A stretch of 64,000 bases of DNA from Glandiceps talaboti (GCF_964340395.1 NC_135562.1:21309892-21373891); one strand, 5' to 3'. Positions 12,433-24,777 are shown, counted from the first letter of the stretch. Made by a program: numbers and translations. Notes: generated by a model from the letters alone, not told the origin.

Positions 12433-13760
12433 CTGTAAAACAAACACACACAACATATATCAACTTAAGTTAGTGGTTTGATTTTTACAGGGTACTACAA
12501 AAATAAGATAGGAACAGAAAGTTTAAGAAGTTGACAGTGAATTTTGTGTCTTCCTAAACAACTTTTACTACAGTAACTGTATCAAAGTAAACTTTGTTCC
12601 AAACACAAACTAGAAAATCAACTGTACAGCTTAGTTTGAGGCTGAATTAATTGACTTTCTACACCTACGTTATTTTGTTGGTAAATTGAATTTTCTTCTT
12701 ATTAAAGGGGAACACCACTCCAGGAAATAGAGACATTTTCATAAACTATGGGTTCTTGAGAATCATTTCATGATTTTACATGACCTACAATTACTTGTGA
12801 TTTCAGAGAAACATCAAATTGATCTTGTGCCTCTATAGGGTATCTTTTCTGTGGGCTATTGCATCATGGGAGTCAACAGACATAATATATTCAAGCTGCA
12901 CAATGATATTCATAACTCCTGACTGCCTATACCATTCAGTGCAAATCTGTCATCTCTCTGTTTTTTCCCCTGAAATTGCAAGTACTAGTAATTCTAGGTC
13001 ATGTACAAAAATGACTTTCCAGAAGCCATAGTTTATGAAAATGCCTTGAATTCATGGTGTGGCCAAGTTACTATAGTACTGCAAGTTGAAGGTGTAGTAT
13101 TTTGACATGAATATACATACAGGCATTATTGTATTACAAAATGTGATGCTGCCTTGCAGTGCAACATTCTACAACACATTTCTTTTACTAAGAATTGCAC
13201 ATGCTCACAAGTGTAGCTACCAACCCTTGACCTTAAGAGCAACATAGAATTGAACTTGATACTGGTAAGTGTTACAAGATATTGTAAACATTCATGTAGG
13301 GTGAATAGTGCAGTTAACACTTTGCATGTGAATTTTAAAAGTTATGCTGGCTCTGGTTTCTTAGTGAGTGGTTACCCCAGGTAGCAATATTACAACCTAA
13401 TAATACATATAGTCCCTGTGCACAGGTTTAGAAATTTTGTAGATGAATGGGGCAAGTCAGAAGGGGGATTATTTTTGAGGTATGACAAATGCTTAGTTTG
13501 TAGCATCTGTCAACATTAGAAAAAAATTCTACAATTCCCAATCTCTTTGAAATAAACTTTCATCTCATAACTTCTGACTTCCCCTTATAACTGTGCCAAT
13601 TTATTTAAGGTGAAATGTGCCTCAGAAATGAACTGTTTAAACTTTTACTGTTACTTTGTTCAAGAAAACTCCAACCTATTCTCAGTTAAAATCAGTAGAA
13701 AAATAAGGTGGTCACTGTACAAAGTTTTAAAATAAAGGTCAAATTGTAAAGATTTTAGAA

Positions 13761-13829
13761 TCCAATAGGGCCACCAAATTACAAATCCAATATGGCCACC
13801 AAATTACAAATCCAATATGGCCACCAAAT
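13761..13829. repeat. 25-bp tandem repeat, 3 copies
   Basis: The unit contains TCCAATATGGCCACCAAATT followed by ACAAA. It lies in intron 3. Confidence 0.9.
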
Positions 13830-14171
13830 ACTTTACAAATACAGTTAACTTTATGGGAAAATAAACAAGATGGTGAACCCTCAAATTTCTCTTATTATTT
13901 TACACAGACCAGAAACAAGTTTTCCCATGGTGAAGTTTTGAGGAGTTTAGGAGGTTTGATTTTCAGTCCAATTCATTGCCAAGGCATATTCTAACTATTT
14001 AGTTTTCTATTCAGTTCAGCTTTGATGTCAGAGGTGTACAGGATTACTGAGAAATTCTGATTTCTACAAGCCAAACTGTTAACTTTTTAAAATTATTTTG
14101 TAAAAGTTACCAAAGGAATGATGACGTTTCTTCCATACATTCTGAAAGACTATCCATAAAGATGTAATGGT

Positions 14172-14618
14172 TAGGGGATGATCACACTATGTCATATAAA
14201 TCTAATAAATGACCTTCGTTTAGAGGGGAGTGAACTTCATTCATTTAGAGGGGAGGAGGTCTGGTATCAATGAGATTGCTGAACTTCATTTTCACACATC
14301 TAACTATATTTAGAAAACATTCACACCTTCAATGATAACAGTTTCTGTATTTACTACTGAGATATTGATAAGTTTTATTAAACTTTACTGCTAATGTGAG
14401 ATACAGTTCTGGTATCTGCTATTATATTAGTGTCTTTACCATGTTTTGACATTGTATCAATCATAGTCATGTGACCACTACAATTTTCATCATGGTTTAC
14501 ATCATATATGAATGTATCAATGTTGTGCTTGTGACGTTTACTTAGGAAGAAGGTTTTTTGGACTAAACAAATGAAGTTCCTTTATTTAGTTTGTATGACA
14601 TTGTGTGACTGTCCGTCA
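14172..14618. mobile_element. MITE-like element, copy 1 of 3
   Basis: The left end carries GGGGATGATCACACTATGTC, then AATAAATGACCTTCGTTTAG. The right end read in reverse carries GGACAGTCACACAATGTCAT, then TAAATAAAGGAACTTCATTTG. These form degenerate terminal inverted repeats of roughly 50 bp. Similar ends and internal words recur at 42786-43204 and 53580-53893. No transposase is present. It lies in intron 3. Confidence 0.55.
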
Positions 14619-14998
14619 AAGTAAGTAAGAGTTATAATATTAGTCACATATTAGAAATTACAATACATGTATGATGATGAATTTATTTATTTATATGCAG
14701 GATTTATTTTACAGAATAGCAGAAAATGTTTGTTTTTTTCAAAAGAATTACTTCTGTTATTAAACAAACAAGTATGCACATTTGATTTGCTTTTGAAAAA
14801 TTTGTGTAGTATTCATGTTCAATATATTTCCCTATCTGAACTATAACTTAGGAGGGCAGTCAAGTAGATTTTATTGACTTTAATACTACCCTTACCAAAA
14901 TTACTGTGGAGAACAACACCAATTAATAAAATCTAATATAAATTGCATCTATTTACTTGATATCAAATATAAGCCTTGTAACTTTGTTGTATACTCAC

Positions 14999-15319
14999 GT
15001 TTTGAAGTTCTTTCTGGTGCCATAGGTGACATCGATGATGATGCAACTGATTTTGCTTTCGTTCTTGGTGGTGGGGATCGTAGCCGTGAATTGAAACAGT
15101 CTTTTTGTGAGCCGCTACTCCCACCGCTATAGCTAACACCCCCTCCTCTCGGAGAAGGCGATATTGCAAGGGTTCCCATGGCAACTAGATTATCAGGATT
15201 TGAACCGTTCATTCGTGAGTTACCCAGAGAAGTATCTCGTGAGAAGTAATTGTTTCTACCCGTTGGTCGGAAATAATTCCTACGAGACATCTCCACTGGT
15301 GAGCTCTCATCATGATGGC
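14999..15319 (-). CDS. Coding exon 3 of the same gene, low-complexity linker
   Basis: This 321-nt minus-strand exon is bounded by TTATTTGCAG and AAAC|GTGAGT, both strong splice signals. It encodes 106 complete residues beginning HHDESSPVEMSRRNYFRPTG and ending MAPERTSK, with flanking partial codons that make Gly upstream and Leu downstream. The composition is Ser, Pro, Gly, Arg and Asn rich, with SP-type motifs (ISPSPRGGG, SPPPRTKAKS). That suggests an intrinsically disordered, phosphorylatable linker between the ordered N- and C-terminal parts. The open frame runs on into intron sequence on both sides, so the longest ATG-initiated frame here (162 residues from 15437) is not the real protein. 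Local GC content is higher than in the surrounding introns, as expected for coding DNA. Function unknown. Confidence 0.82.
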
Positions 15320-15614
15320 CTGCAAATAACATTAACAGTACTATATTAGAAGATGTCAATCTTTGGAATATCTTAATAGTAATCGGGGGTGGGGAGGTCG
15401 TTGCGTTGTTTTGAGGGGATAGATACTCACTTGCCAACTATTATAGTGCGCCCTCTGTGTCAATAAAGAGTACAGTGACTTTGCTTCCAGACTTATCCAG
15501 GCAGAGTCAAGTGGAAAGGTGGCACCACACTTTGATTCTTATTGTATTGTTGTGGGATATTGTTTTGTGTAAGTATCATTATGTGTTTGTATTACTATGG
15601 CAAGACACTGGTCA

Positions 15615-15818
15615 GCCTGTTGTCACAGTGTGTATTTGGTTTGTAGGTGCCTGTTGTCACAGTGTGTATTTGGTTTGTAGGTGCCTGTTGTCACAGTGTG
15701 TATTTGGTTTGTAGGTGCCTGTTGTCACAGTGTGTATTTGGTTTGTAGGTGCCTGTTGTCACAGCATGTATTTGGTTTGTAGGTGCCTGTTGTCACAGCA
15801 TGTATTTGTTTTGTAGGT
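15615..15818. repeat. 34-bp minisatellite array, 6 copies
   Basis: The unit GCCTGTTGTCACAGTGTGTA continues TTTGGTTTGTAGGT. The last two copies carry CAGCATG in place of CAGTGTG. It lies in intron 2 directly before the 74-bp inverted exon copy. Confidence 0.95.
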
Positions 15819-15905
15819 GCATGCATGCAACCTTACTACTTCAGCAACAAATGTAACATCTTTTCTTGTACCTTTGTTAATTTGACTCTAACGTGGTCAT
15901 TGTTT

Positions 15906-15979
15906 TGTTGTTATTATTTACAGTGCCACAGCTCCCAACTCAACTTTCTCAACACAGGAATTCCTGTCATCATATAGTC
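15906..15979 (+). repeat. Perfect 74-bp inverted copy of the exon 2 acceptor region
   Basis: These 74 bases are identical to the reverse complement of 21225-21298. The copied source comprises 18 nt of intron 1, including the TTTACAG acceptor, and the first 56 nt of exon 2. The copy sits in intron 2 of the same gene in antisense orientation, and the identity stops abruptly at both ends. It directly follows a 34-bp minisatellite region. It is not a usable coding exon in this orientation for the gene. Confidence 0.9.
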
Positions 15980-16119
15980 TATTGATCTAGCTTGTTTATA
16001 AATGACAAAGTTTGTGTATAGTCCACTTCAATAGAAGCAGGGCAAGCCACAGTCTTGATGCTGGCAAGGTATATAAACACTGCCATTAAAACATCAAAGT
16101 TATTAAAACTGTGACTTTA

Positions 16120-16375
16120 GTATGTATGTATGTATGTATGTGTGCAAATGAGAGTGTGTGTGTGTATGTGTGTGTACGTGTGTTTGTGTGTGTGTGTGTA
16201 TGTGTTTGTGTGTACGTGTGTTTGTGTGTGCGCGCGTGTGTGTGTGTGTTTCTGTCTGTGTATGCTTCTGTCTGTGTATGTGTGGGTTTCTGTCTGTCTT
16301 TCTGCCTGTGTCTGTGTGTCTGTGTGTATGTGTCTCTGTGTGTATGTGCGTATGTGTCCGTGCGTTTGTATGTGA
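16120..16375. repeat. Degenerate GT-rich simple repeat
   Basis: GTAT units pass into imperfect GT/TGTC/TGCG repeats. Long frames across it are periodic and non-coding. Confidence 0.9.
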
Positions 16376-16803
16376 GACAGCGAGAGAAAGAGAGAGTGTG
16401 CGTGTATATATGATGCACACAGAGTGAGTGCTATCATATGATTTTGCTATTGCTTATATTGTAATTATTAAAATCTAATGGAGAGAAAGTCTTGATTTGC
16501 TTCATTCAGTGGATTTTACACAAACTATTTTGCATATTATTGTATTGCACACCTGGAAAGATCCTGTCTCATCCAATAAAATCACTTGTAGAATACAACA
16601 AAAAAGCCAGCAGCCAAGCAGTATAAAGAAAATATAATACGTAAATTGCAAATCAACCGTTTTTTTTTTCCATCACATTTTAATCACATTGTGTGAAGCT
16701 ATATATTTCTATATTTCTATATAAATGGATGATATGAAACTGTGTAATGTGTCAAGTTAGACTGTAAGATACAACATAACATGGCAGGAATGTTGTATCG
16801 GTA

Positions 16804-17493
16804 AGAGTTCCTTTTGTACCGTACCCCATAGTTTAAAATTTCACTCCATTTTGTCATTATTTTATTCAGCCTACTACACCGGTTATGCATAGAACTCGGC
16901 TCAAAGTCATACGCTAAAAACATCAACACTGGCAAGTTAAAATGTTGAAAACATTGTGAAATTTTCAAAAGTCGTTCAAAAACTCTATCAATAGTTGAAT
17001 TTAACGGATAAAGATTTCACTGCGTTGGGTAACTGTTACAACTGGAAGTTTTTACAATGTTGATGTTAGCATGTCTACGTACGTTAGTGGCTGTATGAAA
17101 GGCGATAGATGTGTCAAAAAGAGGTGTATTTGTTCACTGTTTAAACTGATGATGATGATGGTCGATGTTCGGCAATCCATGAATAGCAAGGAAACTATAT
17201 TTTCAACATTGTAACTGTACAGGTTGATGATGTTTACAAATAATTCAAAGTAGTTCCGATGATATTACTATAGTGTGATGTCAAAGTATCGTAATATGAA
17301 ATGTATGGCTTTCATCTTAGTCTACTTTGACGTCACACCCTGGGAATATGAGGGTCTATGTATATAAATAAAAAGTTGTTAACTTAGGTGTACAGTTGTT
17401 ACAATGTTAGTTGGTGTGGTTAGGGCAATGTGTTGTTTTTTCCACTTGACATCGTTAGGAGTAATGGATGGGTGGGGGTACAAAAGGAACTCT
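16804..17493. repeat. Segment bounded by 17-bp inverted repeats, possible MITE
   Basis: AGAGTTCCTTTTGTACC at 16804-16820 is the exact reverse complement of 17477-17493. Between them lies a second pair, GTGTGATGTCAAAGTA (17273-17288) and TACTTTGACGTCACAC (17323-17338), 16 bp with one mismatch. The flanks show only weak similarity and no clear target-site duplication, so mobility is a guess. Confidence 0.35.
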
Positions 17494-18004
17494 CTCTGTT
17501 GTATATTATAGACTATGTAAGTCTGTAAACACAGTTTGATATGACAATAAAGTCAGTTACATGCAAAGTGAATACATCATAACATCTTTCAATGTCTCTT
17601 CCAGTTTCTCTTTGTCACATAATCGCAATTTCCATCGAAGAACGACAAAAATACTCCATGACAACACAATTTTCTGTAATTGCTAAATATTGGACTATTT
17701 TGTGACAATGTAAAGAACACATGGACACAAGGAAAGGCTGCAGGCACAAATATTTTGACCCTCAGTCATGACACAAAATAGAATAAATTCACATGCTTTG
17801 TCACTCTGAAAACAGTGAATTTGTGAATGACTCACTGACACTTCAAACAGTATGTAATACATGCAGGACAATACACAATCCGTGCAGGACACAATTCACT
17901 TCTAAAAAAAATAGCGCAAATTAAAGGAAAAGATGAACAATAACAGGTGCTTGGAGTTTTAAAAAATACCGCCAATGGCGTTGTAGCACAACTGTAGTTT
18001 TTAA

Positions 18005-19384
18005 AAATGTTTATCCATATGCTAGTCTATGCTAACAATAGGTGTTTATTTGCTGAATAACTATCCAGTTGCCTATCCAACCATGTTGCTATCTTTACGA
18101 TAAATGCTATCATTTGGCTGTTGCTATGGGCGTGGTCATGTTGTTAGATATATTTGCATACATTTGTGTATGTTTTTGTTCACTTGTGTATGAATTCCTG
18201 ATATTGTCTTTGCAATATACGTGATCATTTGGCTGTTGCTATGGGCGTGGTCTTGTTGCTAGGAAAATTTACATACACTTTTTGAATGTTTATTCAATTG
18301 TCTATTAAACCCTGTTGTTATCTTTGTGAAATACACCACCGTTTGGCTGTTGCTATGGGCGTGGTCATGGTTACTAGGGTATTTGCATACATTTTTTGAA
18401 TGTTTATTCATCTGTCTTTCTATTCCTGTTGTTATCTTTGCAATATACGTGATTATTTGGCTGTTGTTATGGGCGTGGTCTTGTTGCTATGCAAATTTAC
18501 ATACATTTTTTGGATGTTTATTCAATTATCTATTAAACCCTATTGTTATCTTTGTGAAATACACCACCGTTTGGCTGTTGCTATGGGCGTGGTCATGGTT
18601 GCTAGGGTATTTGCATACATTTTTTGAATGTTTACTCACTTGCTTACCAGATGATGTTGTTATTTGACCAAATTATACTGCCATTTGGTTGTTGCTAAAG
18701 GGTGTGGTCATGATCGCTAGGGCCAATTTTGTCAAAATGTTTTTAAGAAAATCTGCAGAATAACAGTTTCAGAAACATCTTGCCAAGTTTCAGACTAATT
18801 GACCAAGTACTTTTTGAGATATAAGTTTTTGACCAAAAATGAACATTTTTTACACCTAATTTGCATATCACTCATGGAATCATGGTATGCTTAATATTTC
18901 TTCGTCCATACATCCCTAGATACATTCCCATTAAATTTCAGCCCAATCTGCTCAGTAGTTTTAGAATTATAGATTTTTAACCAAAAAGACACATTTTTAG
19001 CCCTAATTTGCATATCACTGATGGAATCATCCCGTCATGAACAAATCTTACTTTACACCCCCTTAAGAATGTTCCCACCAAATTTCGCACCAATCTGCCC
19101 AGTAGTTTCTGAGTTTAAGTTTTTTGACCAAAAATCACATTTTTTGACCCAAATCACACACCTGTGATGCGATCATTTTGATTTGAACAATTTCCCAACT
19201 AGACACCCAAAGTAATGGACCCATCAAATATCGTGGCAATCGGTTCAGTGGTTTTTGACTTTAAGTTGTTTACACACACACACACACACACACATCCACA
19301 CACACACACACACACACACACAGACAGACAGACGCCGGGCGATCCCTATAGCACTACTGAACAAGTTCAGTTGTGCTAAAAAAC
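18005..19384 (+). mobile_element. Composite Helentron-like non-autonomous element
   Basis: Three zones follow one another. First come about six diverged 114-bp units, each with GGCTGTTGCTATGGGCGTGG and an ATTTGCATACA block (starts at 18116, 18231, 18345, 18459, 18573, 18687). Next come about three diverged blocks of 150-190 bp with TTTTTGACCAAAAA, TAATTTGCATATCACT and CCAATCTGC(C/T)CAGTAG. Last come a CA run, CAGACAGACAGACGCCGGGC and a near-perfect hairpin at 19349-19378 (TAGCAC...GTGCTA), then A residues. Tandem arrays followed by a microsatellite and a terminal hairpin are typical of non-autonomous Helentrons (HINE/DINE type); that class assignment is inference. No coding frame belongs to it. 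It lies in intron 2. Confidence 0.5.
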
Positions 19385-20441
19385 CAGGAGAGTTTGGTTA
19401 CTGCCTGTACCTGCCATGTGTTGAAAAACACCATTATAAGAAGGCAGTAATGGTGGTAAAACCATCCGCTTGGACAAACCTGAGAAATAAATACACTTCT
19501 CAACATCCTATCTCATGTTATATTTAAAAACAAACTCGATCAAAAAAAAAAGGGGGAAAAAAGGTAAAATAAAAATAATAATGATTTGGAAAGAAAACAT
19601 ATCTTAGTCTGAATAAAAAGGAATGAAAACAATGATAAAAAGAATACTAAAAGATTCCAACTAGAACATAATAGTGGTATGATGACTATTTTAATGTTAT
19701 CAGTGTAACTGTCTGGTCAGTACAAAATACAACATGCAGGATATTGACAAATAAAGTAAAAACTATATTTTAAATCATATTTCATTCCCAGTTTATGATT
19801 TTATTCCCAGTTTTACTGCCTTCTTTTCCAGGTTTTTGTCTAGCATGGATCATGAATAATAAAACATGTTCCAACTTCAACGACTATAAAACTATACCCA
19901 TGTTTTATTCTCATCATAAATGAAATATTCACTTTCTACTGTATAATACACCTTCCCAGTACACAGCGCCGTCTGGTGTTCAAGTGATATGAGTGGTTGG
20001 ACTGCAACAAATCATCTGTTTACCAGTATATCTAAAGTTACTTCAATTCAAGAATCAATAAAAAGCCAAAACATTGCATGAAGTGTACCATTCTAAACAT
20101 TCTCCAATCACCTATTCATATCACAGCTCCAATGTTGATAGAGGGCGCTCTATCCTGGAAAGGTCAATCAATGGTCAATCAATTCAATGATAAAATTATC
20201 AGACTTTGTAGAAACTAAGGGTTTACATAGGGACATCAAATCAATCTGTCAGATCTTACAAATTTGCATTTCATATTTTCATCAATTCATTTTTTACCTA
20301 TAGTCTGTTGTCCTGGTTTTGTTAACCAGTGAACATGTTAATTATCCATACCGCATTACTTGCATTACTGTGTTAGGATTACTACAAAACTACCAGACAG
20401 CACTCTGATAACAAAACATGCACACATCAATTATAGTGACA

Positions 20442-20542
20442 TTCACATCCCTATATAACAATAGAATAGTCCAACCTATTCATTCATAAATTAGAAGACA
20501 GACTAGACCAACCCAAATCACATATTTATATAGGGATGTGAA
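20442..20542. repeat. Hairpin with 16-bp perfect arms
   Basis: TTCACATCCCTATATA (20442-20457) is exactly complementary to 20527-20542, with a 69-nt spacer. It lies in intron 2. It may be a small inverted-repeat element or an RNA stem. Confidence 0.6.
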
Positions 20543-21098
20543 AGGTGAGTTAGTAAAATTCTTAAACATGGTTTGTGATTCTCTTCAAAGTAAGGTGTTT
20601 ATGTAATCTCTACACACTTTGTAAAATGAAACACTAAATTATCAGTTGGATGTATCCGTTTTAATCATGTCAATCTTTTAAACTATATTCTGCTTTTTTA
20701 AAATTCAATATCATTTTTTCATTACACTTTTTTGAGCTGAGCTTCACTGTATTGAGACTATCCAGTTTCCATGTTTGGTTTTTATTGACAGTAAATTTTA
20801 TTTCACAAATGTGTCTTCCAAACTCTAGATAATGAAATTGCATCATATACCGTCATATCATCTAGACTAATACATTGTTATCATTCCACTCTCGCCGACT
20901 TCCTCTCTTGCCGATGTGTGAGGGCGCTCTGTCAAGGTGTACCTACATTACAGACTACATATCATTCTAATACATGTAAACTAATGTATATATTGTATCA
21001 TACAAGAGAATCACAACCCATATTATATATAGATATATTTGTTATTATTTTACACATATTACTACTCTAATCTTTGTCAGAAGACAGATATTACGTAC

Positions 21099-21280
21099 CT
21101 TTCGCCTCTAACCTATTGGTATGACCCGTTGTATCATTACTTCTTCGTTCTCGTTCTCGTTCTAGTCGTCTTTCTAAATTCCTAAAATCTTCACTTGATA
21201 TATGTCTATTGACATCATTATGTTGACTATATGATGACAGGAATTCCTGTGTTGAGAAAGTTGAGTTGGGAGCTGTGGCA
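21099..21280 (-). CDS. Coding exon 2 of the same gene
   Basis: This 182-nt minus-strand exon has an acceptor ending TTATTATTTACAG and a donor AAAG|GTACGT. It begins with one base that completes an Arg codon from exon 1 and ends with one base (G) that combines with GC of exon 3 to give Gly. It encodes 60 complete residues, starting ATAPNSTFSTQEFLSSYSQ. Its second half, around DFRNLERRLERERERR, is highly charged and predicts a helix or coiled coil. Only the frame compatible with both neighbouring exons is open, which supports the exon call. Skipping the exon would shift the frame because 182 is not a multiple of three. The 3' splice site and the first 56 nt are duplicated exactly, in inverted orientation, in intron 2 at 15906-15979. 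Function unknown. Confidence 0.8.
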
Positions 21281-21298
21281 CTGTAAATAATAACAACA
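21225..21298 (-). repeat. Source copy of the 74-bp inverted duplication
   Basis: This covers the last 18 nt of intron 1 and the first 56 nt of exon 2. It matches 15906-15979 in inverted orientation with no mismatch. Confidence 0.9.
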
Positions 21299-21821
21299 TA
21301 GACACCAATGGTTAGAATGATTGATTTATATCAAGATATGTAGAGACAAGGAGATTACAGTCATGAAAATATCATAACTCATCTAAAGTAAGACATCTTG
21401 TATTAACAGAGTTAAAATTAAAACAAACAAAAGAGTTAATCTGCCATCACATTATGACATTATCTGTCCATTTTACAGTTTGAATAAAACAGTAAAGATT
21501 ATTTTTTTCAGTGTTTGTCACATGATCATAATGATTATTTTGTTCTAAAAAGTGACGCAATTTGTATTACTATTTTTCATGCAGACATCAAAATTTCTAT
21601 AATTTCTCCGTGAGGTATTAAGGATATTTCTACTATGTCAGTCCCTGAAGATATTTAGATTTATAACATTACTAATGCCTTAAGACATGTAATGTACACT
21701 GTAAGTTTGAAATATATCACATCTGTTAATGGAGAAGAAATATTAAAAGTACTAAAACCTGTATTTATCACAGCTGAATATGTATGTGATTGGATTCCAT
21801 GGTATTACACTGAATATAATT

Positions 21822-22687
21822 ACACTGATACACCAAGTATTCTATGGTATACACTGATACACCAAGTATTCTATGGTATACACTGATACACCAAGTATTC
21901 TATGATATACACTGATACACCAAGTATTCCATGGTATACACTGATACACCAAGTATTCTATGGTATACACTGATACACCAAATATTCTATGGTATACACT
22001 GATATACACCAAGTATTCTATGGTATACACTGATACACCAAGTATTCTATGGTATACACTGATACACCAAGTATTCCATGGTATACACTGATACACCAAG
22101 TATTCTATGGTATACACTGATACACCAAATATTCTATGGTATACACTGATATACACCAAGTATTCTATGGTATACACTGATATACACCAAGTATTCTATG
22201 GTATACACTGATACACCAAGTATTCTATGGTATACACTGATACACCAAGTATTCTATGGTATACACTGATACACCAAGTATTCCATGGTATACACTGATA
22301 CACCAAGTATTCTATGGTATACACTGATATACACCAAGTATTCTATGGTATACACTGATACACCAAGTATTCCATGGTATACACTGATACACCAAGTATT
22401 CTATGGTATACACTGATATACACCAAGTATTCTATGGTATACACTGATACACCAAGTATTCTATGGTATACACTGATATACACCAAGTATTCTATGGTAT
22501 ACACTGATACACCAAGTATTCTATGGTATACACTGATATACACCAAGTATTCTATGGTATACACTGATATACACCAAGTATTCTATGGTATACACTGATA
22601 CACCAAGTATTCTATGGTATACACTGATACACCAAGTATTCTATGGTATACACTGATACACCAAGTATTCTATGGTATACACTGATA
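21822..22687. repeat. 29/31-bp minisatellite array, about 29 copies
   Basis: The 29-bp unit contains CACTGATACACCAAGTATTC and TATGGTATA. A 31-bp variant carries GATATACACC. The two lengths alternate regularly between about 22320 and 22570, giving a 60-bp higher-order period. It lies in intron 1 just upstream of exon 2. Confidence 0.97.
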
Positions 22688-24186
22688 TAATTCAACTTAT
22701 TGAGGTGCAACACTTGTCAAACTTTTAAGCTGATTTTTGTACTCTGTTATTGCTGATCATAACTAAAAGTATAATTAAAAATTTTTGAAAAAATCTGCAG
22801 ATGTAGAAACTAGTCAAATATTTAATTTTTTTTTTGAAATCATTTTAGAGTACTGTACTGTCTGTAGAGTATTAAAATATAAGTTGTTGTTTGTGCCATT
22901 GTAATGACTACCTTTGGTTTAGGGAGTGGTTACAGGAGTAGAAATGATGACAAATATATCAATCTAATAGTACTACTGTTGATTAATGTTATACTGTAAA
23001 TGCTAGCTAAAACTCAGTATAATTAATACTTTTCATTGAACTATTTCAACTAAATTACTAGCAATAGTATGTATGTATGTATGTATCACAATATTAATTG
23101 AGATATTTTCTATTACTTTTATATACACACAAAACAATAAGTGTTCATTCAAATTTACCATCATCACACTATTGTGGCCAGACTCTACAGAAATTTCCAG
23201 CCACAAAACAACAAACTGTCTATAGATTGGTGTGATTGTCATACATTTTGCTTTCATCACTTTCACCTTTCAGTTTTGATCGGTTTGCCCTTTGATCTTG
23301 CCTATTAAAAGTTTAGAGATGGTGTTGAAATGTACACTGAACAGCTGTCTATCTGTTCCCTTTACAACGCTATGTACAATGGTTAGAATTTTATTGTTTG
23401 ACAATTTGGTTTGGAACTGCTCCGTTTCTGAGCCATTAGGCAATTGTGAGTATATAACAATACAATGAACTTTTGATAGTCAGTGCTATTTATCAGATGT
23501 CATTTACGCTTACATTTCCTACATTAACTCATCCATCATTTAGTTAGGTTCTTTTAAAACAGTCATTCTGTCTCAATCTCTTGTTATTGTTGTCTTTTTC
23601 TTGTTATTGTTGTCTTTTTCAGTAGATAAATAACATCTCACCTTAACTTTACAGTAGTTAATACAGAACTCAACTCAACTGAGGAAAGCTAGAATTATCT
23701 GAAACCTTTGCTAGCTGTAACTGAAGTATTATTTTTATGACTAGACAACCAGGTTGATTTTTATCTATAAGTATAAACTGTAGAGTAACCAGTTTAAATC
23801 ATAGTATCAAATTCAACTTTTGTTCCAACCACAACTTTCAAAATTTTACCTGAAATGTTTACCTGCACAGTTCAGTCTTTGTCAACAGATTGACCCACTA
23901 ATTAGTAGATGTGACCTTATGCAGACATGCACCTAATATGCCTGCAAGTTTATATTTGAATGTTGAAATCATTACAGTGTACTAGGGGGCACTGATTTTA
24001 GGTGTGAACCCAGAAATCAATTGGATTGATTGGATTGATTGTACCATCAAATATGTATAGAACTACACTAATATATTCACCTACAAGTACAAGTGATCAA
24101 ACAGTGTACAATATTAGGAGTCCATTTATTTATCTAATAAAAACAATTTCATAAAACATTCCAGTTGTAGCTAGTGCAGATTTAAA

Positions 24187-24469
24187 ATAATCTCAGTTGA
24201 GATGAAAGTTAGGTTCATAATTGTAAATAATCTCAGTTGAGATGAAAGTTAGGTTCATAATTGTAAATAATCTCAGTTGAGATGAAAGTTAGGTTCATAA
24301 TTGTAAATAATCTCAGTTGAGATGAAAGTTAAGGTTCATATTTGTAAATAATCTCAGTTGAGATGAAAGTTAAGGTTCATAATTGTAAATAATCTCAGTT
24401 GAGATGAAAGTTAGGTTCATAATTGTAAATAATCTCAGTTGAGATGAAAGTTAAGGTTCATAATTGTTA
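24187..24469. repeat. 40/41-bp minisatellite array, 7 copies
   Basis: The unit contains AATAATCTCAGTTGAGATGA and AAGTTAGGTTCATAATTGTA. CTCAGTTGAG is an imperfect palindrome inside it. Some later copies carry an extra A in GTTAAGG. Confidence 0.96.
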
Positions 24470-24689
24470 ATGTTCCCTGTCAAAATTGTGGTGCCAAGGC
24501 CAACACATTGAAATCAATAAAAGTTTTATCAGATTTCCTTCCATTTAGCAGTTATCTTAATTTTAGCCAAAAATATGGTAACCATGGTATTAAAGCTATA
24601 CTAAATATTAACACTCATTATTACAAATGAAAATTTCTATTCAGTCAATTTATTTTCAGATGTAAATTTGATATATTAGCTGATATCTG

Positions 24690-24777
24690 ATCAGTATTGA
24701 TTGGTAGGGATATGGTATAGTAGTACAATATATCAGTATTGATTGGTAGGGATATGGTATAGTAGTACAATATATCA
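24690..24777. repeat. 42-bp tandem duplication
   Basis: Two copies of a unit with ATCAGTATTGATTGGTAGGG and TAGTAGTACAATAT. Confidence 0.9.

Noticed and set aside
14949-15437. A 162-residue ATG-initiated frame as a complete protein
   Set aside because: Only its middle (14999-15319) lies between good splice sites whose phases fit the neighbouring exons. The MASEYLSPQ start and the GLYLISSK end are intron translation.
20881-20945. GC-richer stretch with an open minus-strand frame (RYTLTERPHTSAREEV) in intron 2
   Set aside because: The acceptor-like TGTAG lacks a pyrimidine tract and no donor follows before the stop. It was kept only as part of the GCGCCCTC word set.
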